From Methylovirgula sp. (GTDB taxonomy: Bacteria > Pseudomonadota > Alphaproteobacteria > Rhizobiales > Beijerinckiaceae): a stretch of DNA of 38,090 nucleotides. Position numbers and translations under genes: made by a program. Below the pieces are notes generated by a model that did no database searches, was not told where the DNA came from, and worked only from the letters and a program-made list of their open reading frames with translations. Positions 19,310-27,824 of this stretch are shown piece by piece. The first letter of the stretch is position 1; each line of letters starts with the position of its first letter. The stretch lies in assembly GCA_031291555.1 (NCBI GenBank), contig JARLIV010000171.1, positions 1-38,090 of the forward strand, read 5' to 3'.

Positions 19310-20967
19310 GCACGCCCGCCGTGCTTGGGCCGAATGGCCAGCCCATCCCCTCAGGCACGATCCAGCGCATCCGCGAACGCGCGCGCGCGCCTCGTGGCGG
19401 CATGCGGGCGCTTAACGGCCAACAGCCGCAATGGTTTCCCTACGACGCTCAGGACTGGACGTCGCCCGACACCGGCGACTGGCTACCCCAGGTCAATTCG
19501 CCCGACCGCGAAATCAACCTCTATCGCGACCGGGTAACGGCGCGCTCGCGTGACCTGTACCGCAACGACAGTTGGGCAAAAGGCGCCATCGGGCGACTAC
19601 TCGATTCGACGATCGGCGGCCATCTACGCCTGGTGGCAAAGCCGGACTATCGCGCGCTCGGCTTCGACATGGTCTGGGCGGAGGAATACCGCGCCGCGGT
19701 CGAGGGGCATTGGCGTAACTGGTCGCAGGATATCCGCCGCCATAACGATCTTTCGCGCCGTCATACCATGACGCAGATGTTTCGGATCGCGCTGGGGCAC
19801 AAGCTGGTCGACGGTGAATCGCTGATCCTGTCGCATTGGCGCCAGGACCGTGTGCTGGCTGAAGGCGCGCCATTTGCCACGTGCTTTCAAGGCATCGATC
19901 CCGACCGGCTGTCGAACCCGTATCAAATGGTCGACACCAAATATCTGCGTGGTGGGGTGGAGATCGACGACGATGATGTCGCGATAGCTTATCACATTCG
20001 CAAGGCGCACCAGAACGACTGGTACAACGCGGTCGAAAGCATGGAATGGGAACGCGTCGATCGCGAAGACCCCGACGGGTGGCAGCGCGTATTCCACGAC
20101 TACGACCCAGACCGGTTCCAGCAGCACCGCGGCATGTCGGTATTTGCGCCAGTTCTCAGCCGCATGAAAATGCTGGCGAAGTATTACCAGGTCGAACTGC
20201 AGGCCGCGACTGTCGCCAGCGCCTTTGGTCTTTACGTCACATCGCCGTTTGACCAGGCCATGGTCCGCGAAGCGCTCGACGACGAGGATCGCGAGGGCGA
20301 AGCCTGGGGTTGGTACCAGGACATGCGGACAGATTTCCACCGCGACAGCGATCTTTCGCTGCAGGGTGCAAAGGTCGCGACGCTGGCGCCTGGCGAAGAG
20401 TTGAAAACGGTCACCGCCGAGCGTCCAAGCAGTGGCTTTTCGCCGTTCACGCATGAAATGCTTCGCTCGATGGGGCAGGTGATCGGCCTGTCGCCCGAAC
20501 AGGCGCACAACGATTATTCGGATTCGAGCTGGTCGAGCGCGAGGTCTGGCATCGTTCAGGCTGAGAAGATGTTCGACCGCCGGACTGCCGACTTTTATGC
20601 CAACAGCGCAACTCCAGTCTATGCGACCTGGCTTGAAGAACTGCACGACCGTCGCATGGTCCCGTTGCCCCGCAATGCTCCTCCGTTCCGGCAGATGCGC
20701 ACTGCCTATTCGCGTTGCCGTTGGCTTGGCGCACCGAAAAAGTGGGTCGATCCTGTGGCCGAACGCCAGGGCGCGGTGCTCGGCCTGGATGCCGCATTTG
20801 ATACGCTGGAAAACGTCTGCGCGACGCAGGGGTTCGATTGGGAAGAAAATCTCGACCAGCGCGCTCGCGAATTCAAGCGGATGAAGGAACTTGGTCTGCC
20901 GCGCCCGGAATGGATCGGCGCCGAACAGTCCGCCGGCGAGGTTTCCAAAAAGCCGGAGGCGCAATGA
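19306..20967 (+). CDS. Portal protein, lambda (gpB) family
   Basis: 553 residues from ATG 19306 (ATGA overlap with gpW). The long upstream extension is out of context. Family motifs include INLYRDRVTARSRDLYRNDS-W, GHKLVDGESLILSH, FQGIDPDRLSNPYQ, AYHIRKAHQNDWY, GMSVFAPVLSRMKMLAKYYQ, ELQAATVASAFGLYV, LAPGEELKTVTAERPSSGFS and the near-C-terminal WLGAPKKWVDPVAE. It forms the dodecameric channel at the head vertex. Size is typical. Confidence 0.95.
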   Translation: MSTPAVLGPNGQPIPSGTIQRIRERARAPRGGMRALNGQQPQWFPYDAQDWTSPDTGDWLPQVNSPDREINLYRDRVTARSRDLYRNDSWAKGAIGRLLDSTIGGHLRLVAKPDYRALGFDMVWAEEYRAAVEGHWRNWSQDIRRHNDLSRRHTMTQMFRIALGHKLVDGESLILSHWRQDRVLAEGAPFATCFQGIDPDRLSNPYQMVDTKYLRGGVEIDDDDVAIAYHIRKAHQNDWYNAVESMEWERVDREDPDGWQRVFHDYDPDRFQQHRGMSVFAPVLSRMKMLAKYYQVELQAATVASAFGLYVTSPFDQAMVREALDDEDREGEAWGWYQDMRTDFHRDSDLSLQGAKVATLAPGEELKTVTAERPSSGFSPFTHEMLRSMGQVIGLSPEQAHNDYSDSSWSSARSGIVQAEKMFDRRTADFYANSATPVYATWLEELHDRRMVPLPRNAPPFRQMRTAYSRCRWLGAPKKWVDPVAERQGAVLGLDAAFDTLENVCATQGFDWEENLDQRAREFKRMKELGLPRPEWIGAEQSAGEVSKKPEAQ

Positions 20968-21227
20968 TCCCCGAATTTTTCACCGCGACGCTGTTCGGCG
21001 GGCGCGCCACCACGCGCATCAATGCCTGCGCGATCAGTCGGCTGAGTACGGCCCATGACGAGGGATGCATGATCTATTTGCAGGGCGGCGACTCGGTCCG
21101 GGTCAACCATTCGGTGCTCGAGGTCGAAAACATGATCGGTGCGCTTCGTCCGCAAACGCGGATTGAACCTCGGGTCGAGATCCGCGCGGTGCCAGAACCA
21201 CGCGGCCCACGCCGAAAGACTGCCTGA
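20964..21227 (+). CDS. Small FlbD-like protein between portal and protease genes
   Basis: 87 residues from ATG 20964, with a 4-nt overlap with the portal gene and a TGATG overlap with the protease gene. The stretch TRINACAISRLSTAHDEGCM-I-Y, then G-G-D-S-V-R-V-N-H-S-V-L-E-V resembles the small FlbD-like fold (strand, Asn, helix, strand, V-x-E-S/V-x-x-E-V). It may be a minor head factor. The basic tail (RGPRRKTA) is notable. Function unknown. Confidence 0.65.
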   Translation: MIPEFFTATLFGGRATTRINACAISRLSTAHDEGCMIYLQGGDSVRVNHSVLEVENMIGALRPQTRIEPRVEIRAVPEPRGPRRKTA

Positions 21228-22075
21228 TGCACCAGTTTGCCCAGCTTTCGCAGCGGCTGTTCAACACGCCGCTGATGATCCTGCCGAACAAGGCAGAGGT
21301 CATCATGGCCAGCTTATCCGAGCGCCTGGGCATCACGGCGATCGTGCGTGCCGGCGGTGACGACTTCACGTGGCGGGACGAGCCCGATGCTGGCTATCGC
21401 GGGTACGATACCGTCGCCAATGTCGCGGTGATCGAGATCCGGGGCACGCTCGTGCAACGCACCGGGACACTGCGGCCCTACAGCGGCATGACTGGCTATG
21501 ACGGCATCCGGCAAAACCTGATTACCGCGCTGGCCGATCCCGATATCGACGCGATCGTGCTCGATATCGACAGCCCGGGCGGCGAAGTGTCTGGGTGTTT
21601 CGATCTGGTCGACACGATCTACCGGGCCCGATCCGTCAAGCCGATCTGGTCGATCTTGGGCGAAAATGCGTTTTCGGCCGCCTATGCGCTCGCCAGCGCG
21701 GCCGACGTCATAACTGTGCCGCGCACGGGGGGAACCGGGTCGATCGGCGTGATTGTCATGCACGTCAGCCTGCAGGAAGCCCTGAAAAAGCAGGGCATTG
21801 AGGTAACGCTCATCACGAAGGGCGATCTGAAGGGCGAAGGCTCGGAGATGTTTAATCTGACCGATGGCGCGTTTGCGCGGATCAAAGCCGACGTCGAGGA
21901 AGTCGGAGACCTGTTCGACCGCACCGTGGCGCGCAATCGCGGCCTGCCGCGCAAGAAGATCTTCGACACCCAGGCCGGCACATATCTGGGCGCCGCCGGC
22001 GTCGATTATGGCCTCGCTGACGCCGTCATGGCTCCTGACGAGGCATTCCGCGCCCTGCTCGAAACGCTGGACTGA
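21227..22075 (+). CDS. Prohead protease, S49 (SppA/gpC) family
   Basis: 282 residues. The strand VANVAVIEIRGTLVQRTG, then V-L-D-I-D-S-P-G-G-E (residues 111-120), then the nucleophile region ENAFSAAYALASAAD with Ser about 150, TGSIGVI at 170-176, and Lys about 202 in GDLKGEG give the Ser-Lys dyad with the usual spacing of about 50. Known role: it cleaves the scaffold and head proteins during capsid maturation, like lambda gpC. Unlike gpC it ends soon after the catalytic domain; the scaffold-type part is encoded by the next gene instead of being fused. Confidence 0.9.
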   Translation: MHQFAQLSQRLFNTPLMILPNKAEVIMASLSERLGITAIVRAGGDDFTWRDEPDAGYRGYDTVANVAVIEIRGTLVQRTGTLRPYSGMTGYDGIRQNLITALADPDIDAIVLDIDSPGGEVSGCFDLVDTIYRARSVKPIWSILGENAFSAAYALASAADVITVPRTGGTGSIGVIVMHVSLQEALKKQGIEVTLITKGDLKGEGSEMFNLTDGAFARIKADVEEVGDLFDRTVARNRGLPRKKIFDTQAGTYLGAAGVDYGLADAVMAPDEAFRALLETLD

Positions 22076-22120
22076 CACCGATCAACCTGGCGCACCGCGC
22101 CAATTCCCAAGGAAAGCTGC

Positions 22121-22891
22121 ATGACCAAACCCGGTTTGATGGCGGGTGCGTCCCGCTTTGCGCATTATGCAGGCCTCGGCCGCCGCCGTCGCGCCGCCGA
22201 TGGCAACGATGAAGGCGAAGAGTACGGCAACCGCAAGGACGGCCGCAAAGCCGAGGACGACGACGATCGCGACGGCGACGAAGACGAGACCGCCCGCCGC
22301 GGGCGCAAGTCGAAGCGCGCCGAAGATCGCGATGATGATGGCAAAGGCGACAAGGACGAGGATTCGGCGCGCCGCTCGAAGAAGTCGCGCGCCGACGATG
22401 ACGAAGGCGACGACGCCGATGATGGCGCCCGCAAGAGCCGCAAGTCCAAGGCCGCCGAAGATGACGAGGACGAGGATTACGATCGCCGTGATGCGCGGCG
22501 CTCGAAAAAGTCCCACGCGGACGATGATGACGGCGATGACGACGAAGACGAAGAACGCGAAATGAACGGCCGTTCCGCGGTCGCTTCGGGCCGCCGTCGT
22601 GAACGTCGACGCTGCTGCGCCATCCTCGAAGCGGCAGCCGATGCGATGGGCAACCCCGCGCTGCTCGAAAGCGCGTTGACCCAGATGGAAAGCACCCACG
22701 GCACCGGTTACGCCGTGCGCCGCATCCAGCGCGCTGCGCGTGCCGCCGAAACCAATGACCGGTCGGAATCGCGAGCGCGCCGCAATCCGAACGTCGGCAG
22801 CGATTCTCCGCCGTCGCGCGGGTCCGCTGCGGAGGCTGCCAAGGGCTGGGGCGCGGCGATCGCCAAAGTCGTGGGCCAGAACAAGGCCTGA
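22121..22891 (+). CDS. Capsid scaffold-like protein with charged repeats
   Basis: 256 residues. After a short basic start comes a long Asp/Glu and Arg/Lys low-complexity region (about 25-150) with four imperfect repeats beginning at Ala 58, 83, 103 and 125, each A-R-R/K then S/G-x-K-S then a run of acidic residues. The C-terminal part (about 155-210: RRRCCAILEAAADAM, then NPALLESALTQMES, then YAVRRIQRA) looks like the helical domain found C-terminal to gpC-type proteases and in Nu3-type scaffolds. Position (protease, this gene, D, E) is that of Nu3. AAGGAAA precedes ATG 22121. The scaffold call is from position and the C-terminal pattern; the repeats are not a known motif to me. Confidence 0.6.
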   Translation: MTKPGLMAGASRFAHYAGLGRRRRAADGNDEGEEYGNRKDGRKAEDDDDRDGDEDETARRGRKSKRAEDRDDDGKGDKDEDSARRSKKSRADDDEGDDADDGARKSRKSKAAEDDEDEDYDRRDARRSKKSHADDDDGDDDEDEEREMNGRSAVASGRRRERRRCCAILEAAADAMGNPALLESALTQMESTHGTGYAVRRIQRAARAAETNDRSESRARRNPNVGSDSPPSRGSAAEAAKGWGAAIAKVVGQNKA

Positions 22892-22918
22892 CGCCCCGCG
22901 CATATCCCTCCCAATCAC

Positions 22919-22944
22919 GGCGCCGATGATGGCGCCCTCTTTTT
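22919..22944 (+). terminator. Intrinsic terminator before the decoration gene
   Basis: GGCGCC-GATGAT-GGCGCC, a 6-bp stem with a 6-nt loop, is followed by CTCTTTTT. It lies in the gap between the scaffold and decoration genes, 15 bp before the D ATG, so it probably attenuates or processes the late transcript. Confidence 0.7.
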
Positions 22945-22958
22945 GAAAGATCACGACA

Positions 22959-23618
22959 ATGGGCAATCCCACTGTTACCCCGATCACCGAGAACTGGCAT
23001 GCGTTCGGCTTCATCATCCAGGAGCCGAGCAATGGCATGTACACTCGTCAGACGATCACGCTGAAGCAAGGCTTCGGCGTGCTGCTGGCGGGTACCGTGC
23101 TCGGTGCATTCCTGACCGGCGCCGCTGTCGCCGCGGCACTCGGCACCAACACCGGCAACGGCACGTTTGGCGCGATAACCGTGGGCGGCGCCGCTTCCAT
23201 CGGCAACTATGTCGTCGAGTTTGACAGCGCGACGACGTTCGTCGTTTCGGCCCCCAATGGCCAGGAAATCGGCCATGGTGCCACCGGCGTGGCATTCAGC
23301 GCCGGCGGCCTCGGCTTCACCATCACCGCTGGCGGCACGCCTTTTGCTGCGGCGGACAGCTTTACCATCGCGGTAACCGGCACGCTGCAATACGCGCCCT
23401 ACGATCCTACCGCGACGAATGGCCTGCAAAATGCCGTCGCCATTCTTGGCAGCGGTCGCCGAGACACCACTTCGGCAGCACAGGCGGCCGTTGCCGTCGT
23501 GCGTGGGCCGATCCGCGTCAATGTGGGCGAACTGGTGTGGGGTGCGAATGTCACCACCAACAACCAGCAGACCGCCGCTCTCGCGGCGCTGACCGCGCTG
23601 GGTATTCTGTCCAGCTAA
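22959..23618 (+). CDS. Head decoration protein, gpD family
   Basis: 219 residues. The N-terminal QTITLKQGFGVLLAGTVLGA and the C-terminal part (YAPYDPTATNGLQNAVAILG, then VVRGPIRVNVGELVWG) are the lambda gpD-like decoration fold. A beta-rich insertion of about 85 residues (about 60-150, rich in Gly, Ala and Thr: GNGTFGAITVGG..., FTITAGG) roughly doubles the size compared with lambda gpD. Decoration trimers stabilise the expanded capsid. ATG 22959 follows the terminator; the weak GAAAGATCACGAC is the only nearby purine-rich sequence. Confidence 0.9.
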   Translation: MGNPTVTPITENWHAFGFIIQEPSNGMYTRQTITLKQGFGVLLAGTVLGAFLTGAAVAAALGTNTGNGTFGAITVGGAASIGNYVVEFDSATTFVVSAPNGQEIGHGATGVAFSAGGLGFTITAGGTPFAAADSFTIAVTGTLQYAPYDPTATNGLQNAVAILGSGRRDTTSAAQAAVAVVRGPIRVNVGELVWGANVTTNNQQTAALAALTALGILSS

Positions 23619-23706
23619 GTCGCGCATTTCGCCCCTTTTACCGGCCCTTGGGCAAGGCCGTTGGTCCCGCTGCGAAGCGGTTCCCTTCCCTTAGACGGAG
23701 CCCCCA
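23619..23706 (+). promoter_or_regulatory. Structured leader before the major capsid gene
   Basis: The 88-bp gap holds a CGGCC/GGCCG hairpin (about 23642-23660) and CCGCT-GCGA-AGCGG (23667-23680), a stem with a GNRA loop, then ACGGAG ahead of ATG 23707. No U tract follows the stems. They may stabilise or process the capsid mRNA. Function is inferred. Confidence 0.4.
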
Positions 23707-24747
23707 ATGGTCTCGCTCGACATTTTCCATCAAGACCCTTTCTCGACGTTTCAGCTGACCGCTGCCGTCGAGCGCATCCCGCACAATCCCCAAATTCTGG
23801 GGGACATGAATATCTTCGAACCGTTCCCGATCCGCACGACCGCGCTCGGTATCGAAGAACGCACCGGCACGCTCAGCCTGATCAAGACCTCACAACGCGG
23901 CGCGCCGCCGTCGACCGACCGTACGACGGAGCAGCGCAAGCTGCGCTACTTCGACACCGTGCGCATCAGTCACGACGATACGGTTTCCGCCTCGGAGCTC
24001 CAGAATATCCGCGCCTTCGGCACCGAGACCGAGCTCATGCAGGTTCAGGCCGAAGTCGCTCGGCGCCTCGCAGGCCCTACCGGCCTGATCCCGCGCATCC
24101 AGTATACCTGGGAAAACATGCGCCTCGGCGCGATCCAGGGCGTGCTCACCGATGCCGACGGGAGCGTCCTGTACAACTGGTTCGATGAGTTCCAGATTTC
24201 GCAGCCCGCCGAGGTCGTGTTCGATCTGTCCGCGAACCTTGTCGGCACGCTGCGGCCTCTGATCAATCAGATCGTGCGCGGTATGCGGCGTGCGGCCAAG
24301 GGCGCGTTCTTGCCCTCCACTCAGATCATCGCGCTGTGCGGCGATACGTTCTGGGATGAATTCGTCGCGCACCCCGACGTTGTCGATACCTACAAGAACT
24401 GGCAGGAAGCAGCGGAGCTGCGCGGCGACTGGGCCTTCGGTACGTTCTATTTCGGCGGGATCACGTGGATCAACTACCGCGGATCGGACGATGCAAGCAC
24501 GATCTCGATCGCCGCCAACAAGGTGAAGTTCTTCCCCAAAGGCGCGCCGGGCATTTTCCGTCATGTCATGGCGCCGGGCGAAGCGTTCCAATGGGTAAAC
24601 ACGCCCGGGAAAGAATATTACGTGATTCCGATCCTCGACTGGGAACGCAACACGTTCTGGCGCATGGAAGCCTACTCCTATCCGCTGTTCATCTGCACCC
24701 GCCCCGAGGTGCTCTGGTCCGGCACCGCAGATAGCACTGCGGATTGA
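23707..24747 (+). CDS. Major capsid protein, gpE family
   Basis: 346 residues with the lambda gpE family signature: VSLDIFHQDPFSTFQLTAAV, then RIPHNPQILGDMNIFEPFPI, TLSLIKTSQRGAPPSTDRT, DTVRISHDDTVSASELQNIR, LVGTLRPLINQIVRGMRRAA, GDTFWDEFVAHPDVVDTYKN, and the C-terminal YVIPILDWERNTFWRMEAYS-Y-P-L-F-I-C-T-R-P. It builds the head shell with an HK97 fold. Length matches the family. The gene is framed by a structured leader and a strong terminator, consistent with separate control of the most abundant head protein. Confidence 0.96.
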   Translation: MVSLDIFHQDPFSTFQLTAAVERIPHNPQILGDMNIFEPFPIRTTALGIEERTGTLSLIKTSQRGAPPSTDRTTEQRKLRYFDTVRISHDDTVSASELQNIRAFGTETELMQVQAEVARRLAGPTGLIPRIQYTWENMRLGAIQGVLTDADGSVLYNWFDEFQISQPAEVVFDLSANLVGTLRPLINQIVRGMRRAAKGAFLPSTQIIALCGDTFWDEFVAHPDVVDTYKNWQEAAELRGDWAFGTFYFGGITWINYRGSDDASTISIAANKVKFFPKGAPGIFRHVMAPGEAFQWVNTPGKEYYVIPILDWERNTFWRMEAYSYPLFICTRPEVLWSGTADSTAD

Positions 24748-24757
24748 TAGATCGGGC

Positions 24758-24802
24758 GACGGCCGGGGACATTGCCCCTCCACCCCGGCCGTCCGCCTTT
24801 TT
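24758..24802 (+). terminator. Strong terminator after the major capsid gene
   Basis: GACGGCCGGGG (24758-24768) and CCCCGGCCGTC (24783-24793) form a perfect 11-bp stem, loop 14 nt, followed after CGCC by TTTTT. It closes the head module; tail genes must be reached by read-through, antitermination or another promoter. Confidence 0.85.
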
Positions 24803-24827
24803 CTAATCGGTTTTGAAAGCACCCGGC

Positions 24828-25163
24828 ATGGCGATCGACTGGGACGGCCTGGTGCTGAAGGGCGTCATGGACATTTTTGGCGAACCGATCAGCTATGTCC
24901 CGCGTGGAGGCGCGCCGATCGCGATCACCGACGCCGTCTTCGATGAGGAAAGCGCTGAGATTGCGGTCGGTGAGGATGGCCAGATGGCCACTCTGCGCAA
25001 GCCGACCTGTGGGATTCGTGTTGCCGCACTGGGTGGGGCGATTGCCTCGCAGAGCGATACAATGATTCGGATTGCGACCGGCCTCGCCTATATCGTCAAG
25101 GACGTCGTGCCCGATGGTCATGGGCACATTCGGCTGACGCTGATGACGAAGGGCGGCCAATGA
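24828..25163 (+). CDS. FII-like head-tail joining protein
   Basis: 111 residues from ATG 24828; the in-frame TTG 24813 is unlikely. The pattern IDWDGLVLKGVMDIFGEPIS-Y, then ITDAVFDE, then T-C-G-I-R-V, then VKDVVPDGHGHIRLTLM is the gpFII/Gifsy-2-type beta-barrel adaptor that links head to tail. Position directly after capsid protein E fits. It overlaps the next ATG by 4 nt. Confidence 0.8.
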   Translation: MAIDWDGLVLKGVMDIFGEPISYVPRGGAPIAITDAVFDEESAEIAVGEDGQMATLRKPTCGIRVAALGGAIASQSDTMIRIATGLAYIVKDVVPDGHGHIRLTLMTKGGQ

Positions 25164-25717
25164 GCTCTGACCGCATCCTTTTTCTGTGCGACGCAGGGCT
25201 GAAAGCGGACGGCGCGACCGGTGCCGGCAGGCGCGTCTATTCCCCGGGTGATTGGCCGTCGCAAAAGGCCACATTGCCGCAGATCAAGCTGCGCATCTTG
25301 CGCGAGGTTCGGCAATCTCTTGGGCGCTCGGGCGCGCCGGAATTCACGACGACCACGACGATCCGGATCCTCGCAGAGGCGCAGGCCTATGCGCTTGAGG
25401 ATAACGCCGGCGCGACGGCGGCCGAGGCGGCGGCATGGGCGCTCAAGCGGCAGATCGAGGTCGCGATCATCAATTCGTATCCACTGTTTTCCGAGATCCA
25501 GCAGCTTGCCTCCATGCGGTCCGATCTCGCGTACACGTCGGAAGGCGACACGCATGTTGCGGGGATCCAGATGGATCTCGATTTTGATTTTTTCGAGGGC
25601 GCAGAATGCTTCGCGCCGATCGCCACCAGCGATCCGACCACCATTCGGATCGATCCCACCAATTATGCGCCGGCCTCGATCGACATCGACGTGCGCGGCC
25701 CGCTTGCATCCAGTTAG
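25160..25717 (+). CDS. Putative tail terminator/completion protein
   Basis: 185 residues. It contains FTTTTTIRILAEAQAYA, then an alpha-helical piece, then beta strands VAGIQMDLDFDFFEGAECF, A-S-I-D-I-D-V-R. This strand-helix-strand layout and the position between the FII-like protein and the sheath match Mu gp37-type and gpU-like tail-end proteins. No sequence motif proves it. It overlaps the previous gene by 4 nt. Confidence 0.55.
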   Translation: MSSDRILFLCDAGLKADGATGAGRRVYSPGDWPSQKATLPQIKLRILREVRQSLGRSGAPEFTTTTTIRILAEAQAYALEDNAGATAAEAAAWALKRQIEVAIINSYPLFSEIQQLASMRSDLAYTSEGDTHVAGIQMDLDFDFFEGAECFAPIATSDPTTIRIDPTNYAPASIDIDVRGPLASS

Positions 25718-25726
25718 GAGACCGCC

Positions 25727-25933
25727 ATGCGTGTTGTCAGTGTCCCGGGGCGCACCGTGCGCCACTGGGTGACCGGTCGCGTCATCGATGACGCCGGGAT
25801 CGCCTATGACCCGCATTGCGTCACGACCGCCCACTATCTGGGCCATGGCGATCTGCAGTTGGTCGATCGCGATCCGGATGGACCGCTGGCCGACGCGCCG
25901 GCCCCCGCCATCGAACACGACGCAGCGGAGTAA
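25727..25933 (+). CDS. DUF2635 protein (Mu gp38-like)
   Basis: 68 residues. The start MRVVSVPGRTVRHWVTGRVI and the later DLQLVDRDPDGPL match DUF2635 (V-x-P-x-x-G-x-x-V-R-x-P-x-x...L...G...V), a small protein always beside the sheath in Mu-like tails. TAGGAG precedes ATG 25727. Role unknown. Confidence 0.75.
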   Translation: MRVVSVPGRTVRHWVTGRVIDDAGIAYDPHCVTTAHYLGHGDLQLVDRDPDGPLADAPAPAIEHDAAE

Positions 25934-25939
25934 CCGGAT

Positions 25940-27451
25940 ATGAGCGTGCCTTTCAACACGACGCCATCGAACCTGCGCACGCCGCTGTTCTTTGCGGAAA
26001 TCGATCCGTCGCGCGCCAACACCGCGCCGCAGGCGCAGCGCACGCTGCTGATCGGTCAGATCACGACCGCCGGTGCCTGGACCGCAAACATGCCCGTGCG
26101 CGTGCCGTCGCCGACGGCCGCTATCGCCGGCGCGGGCTTCGGATCGATCCTGGCCGGAATGGCCGCAATGTATCTGCTCAACGATCCGGCTGCGGACGTC
26201 CACGCGCTGCCGATCGCCGATGCCGCCGGGGCGATCGCCGCCACCGGCACGATCGTCATCACGGGTTCAGCGACCGCTGCGGGCACGATCGCGCTGTATG
26301 TGGCGGGTGTGCTCGTCCCCGTTGCAGTATCGATCGGGGACAACCCGACAGTGATCGCGGCCAATATCGCCGCAGCGATCAACGCCTCGACTGGCGCCGC
26401 CGTCACCACGATGGTCAATTGCGGCCTGCCTGTCACAGCATCGGCCGCCGCCGATACGGTGACGCTCACCGCGTGCAACGCAGGGCTTCTAGGTAACGAC
26501 ATCGATATCCGCGTCAACTTTCGCGGCACGGCGGCGGGCGAAGCCACACCGCACTGGGTGGCTATTGGCATCAACCCTATGTCGGGCGGGGCCACCAACC
26601 CCGCGATCACGACTGCGCTCGCCGCATTGTCGGACCAGGCCTATGACTTCATCGTCGTTGCGGCGAATGACAGCGCCACGCTCAATGCGCTGCAATCATT
26701 CCTGTCCGACACGGCCGGGCGCTGGTCGCCGCTGCAGCAGATCTATGGCCATGCGTTCACGGCCCTGCGCGCAACAGCGGGCGCACTCGCGACCGCAGGT
26801 TTGGCGCGAAACGATCAGCATCTCACGATCGAAGGGTTTTACGGTTCGCCGTCGCCATGCTGGTGGTGGGCTTGCTACTTCGCGGCGCTCGAGGCCGCGA
26901 GCCTGCGCAACGACCCGGCGCAGCCCGTCCAGTTCCTGAGCGGGCAGGGCCTCCTGGCACCTCCGTCGCAGTCACGCTTTCCGCTCACGGTGCGCAACAC
27001 GACGCTGCTCTATTCGGGCATTTCCACCTGGACGGTCGACGCGTCCGGCGCGGTGGTCGTCGAAAACACGATCACCACTTATGTCACCAATGCCCAGGGA
27101 TCGCCCGACAACTCGTATCTCGAGCTCGAGACGATGTTCACCCTGGTCCATGTCATCCGCGCTCTGAAGGGCGTCGTGCAGGCCAAATATTCGCGCGTGA
27201 AGCTGGCGGCCGACGGCACGCGTCTGCTGCCGAACAGCAACGTCGTCACGCCGACCACGATCAAGGCCGACATCATCGCGCAATACCGATCGATGGAGCC
27301 GGACTATGTGCAGCAGTCAGACCTCTTCGCGCAAAATCTGATCGTCGAAAAGAACGCAACCAACCCCAACCGCGTCGACGTGCTGTGGCCCGGCACCCTG
27401 ACCGATCAGCTGCGCACCTTCGCCACCCTGTTCCAGTTCCGCCTTCAGTAA
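25940..27451 (+). CDS. Tail sheath protein, Mu gpL-like
   Basis: 503 residues with Mu-type contractile sheath features: the N-terminal FNTTPSNLRTPLFFAEIDPS and AQRTLLIGQITTAG, the central AIGINPMSGGATNPAITTAL and YDFIVVAANDSATLNALQSF, and the C-terminal YLELETMFTLVHVIRALKGV, then VTPTTIKADIIAQYRSMEPD and PNRVDVLWPGTLTDQLRTFA. Sheath subunits polymerise around the tube and contract on infection. Size is typical of Mu-type sheaths. Confidence 0.95.
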   Translation: MSVPFNTTPSNLRTPLFFAEIDPSRANTAPQAQRTLLIGQITTAGAWTANMPVRVPSPTAAIAGAGFGSILAGMAAMYLLNDPAADVHALPIADAAGAIAATGTIVITGSATAAGTIALYVAGVLVPVAVSIGDNPTVIAANIAAAINASTGAAVTTMVNCGLPVTASAAADTVTLTACNAGLLGNDIDIRVNFRGTAAGEATPHWVAIGINPMSGGATNPAITTALAALSDQAYDFIVVAANDSATLNALQSFLSDTAGRWSPLQQIYGHAFTALRATAGALATAGLARNDQHLTIEGFYGSPSPCWWWACYFAALEAASLRNDPAQPVQFLSGQGLLAPPSQSRFPLTVRNTTLLYSGISTWTVDASGAVVVENTITTYVTNAQGSPDNSYLELETMFTLVHVIRALKGVVQAKYSRVKLAADGTRLLPNSNVVTPTTIKADIIAQYRSMEPDYVQQSDLFAQNLIVEKNATNPNRVDVLWPGTLTDQLRTFATLFQFRLQ

Positions 27452-27463
27452 GGATCCTCGATC

Positions 27464-27823
27464 ATGTCAGCACTTGCCGGCACCATCACGGTGACGATCG
27501 ACGGCGTTCCCTACGCAATTTCGGGAACGTGCAACTATCTGGTCAGCTCGACAGAGCGCGAGACCTTGAAAGGGCAGGACGGCGTCCACGGTTTCAAGGA
27601 AATGCCGAAGGAGGGCTGGATCTCCTTCCACGGCCGCGACAGCGGCGCGGTCTCGATGAAGAAGTTGAATGCAGTTGATAATTCGACCGTCGTCGCTGCG
27701 CTTGCCAATGGCAAAGTCATCATTGGCAACGGGATGTGGCGCGATGGCGATCCCGCCGAGGTCAACACGGAAGACGGCTCCTTCGATATCAAATTTGCGT
27801 CCGGCGACGTGACGGAGAACTGA
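27464..27823 (+). CDS. Tail tube protein, Mu gpM-like
   Basis: 119 residues. The segment AGTITVTIDGVPYAISGTCN-Y, then K-G-Q-D-G-V-H-G-F, then P-x-E-G-W-I-S-F, then LANGKVIIGNGMWRDGDPAE-V are standard for the Mu gpM tube family. It forms the inner tube under the sheath. It follows the sheath gene by 12 bp, with AAGGATCC upstream. Confidence 0.92.
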   Translation: MSALAGTITVTIDGVPYAISGTCNYLVSSTERETLKGQDGVHGFKEMPKEGWISFHGRDSGAVSMKKLNAVDNSTVVAALANGKVIIGNGMWRDGDPAEVNTEDGSFDIKFASGDVTEN

Positions 27824-27824
27824 C

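Noticed and set aside
19624-20964. 446-residue minus-strand frame opposite the portal gene
   Set aside because: Portal motifs on the plus strand are unmistakable.
22026-23627. 533-residue minus-strand ORF over the scaffold and decoration genes
   Set aside because: It is the antisense shadow of GC-rich, low-complexity coding DNA; the plus-strand genes have clear family motifs and start signals.
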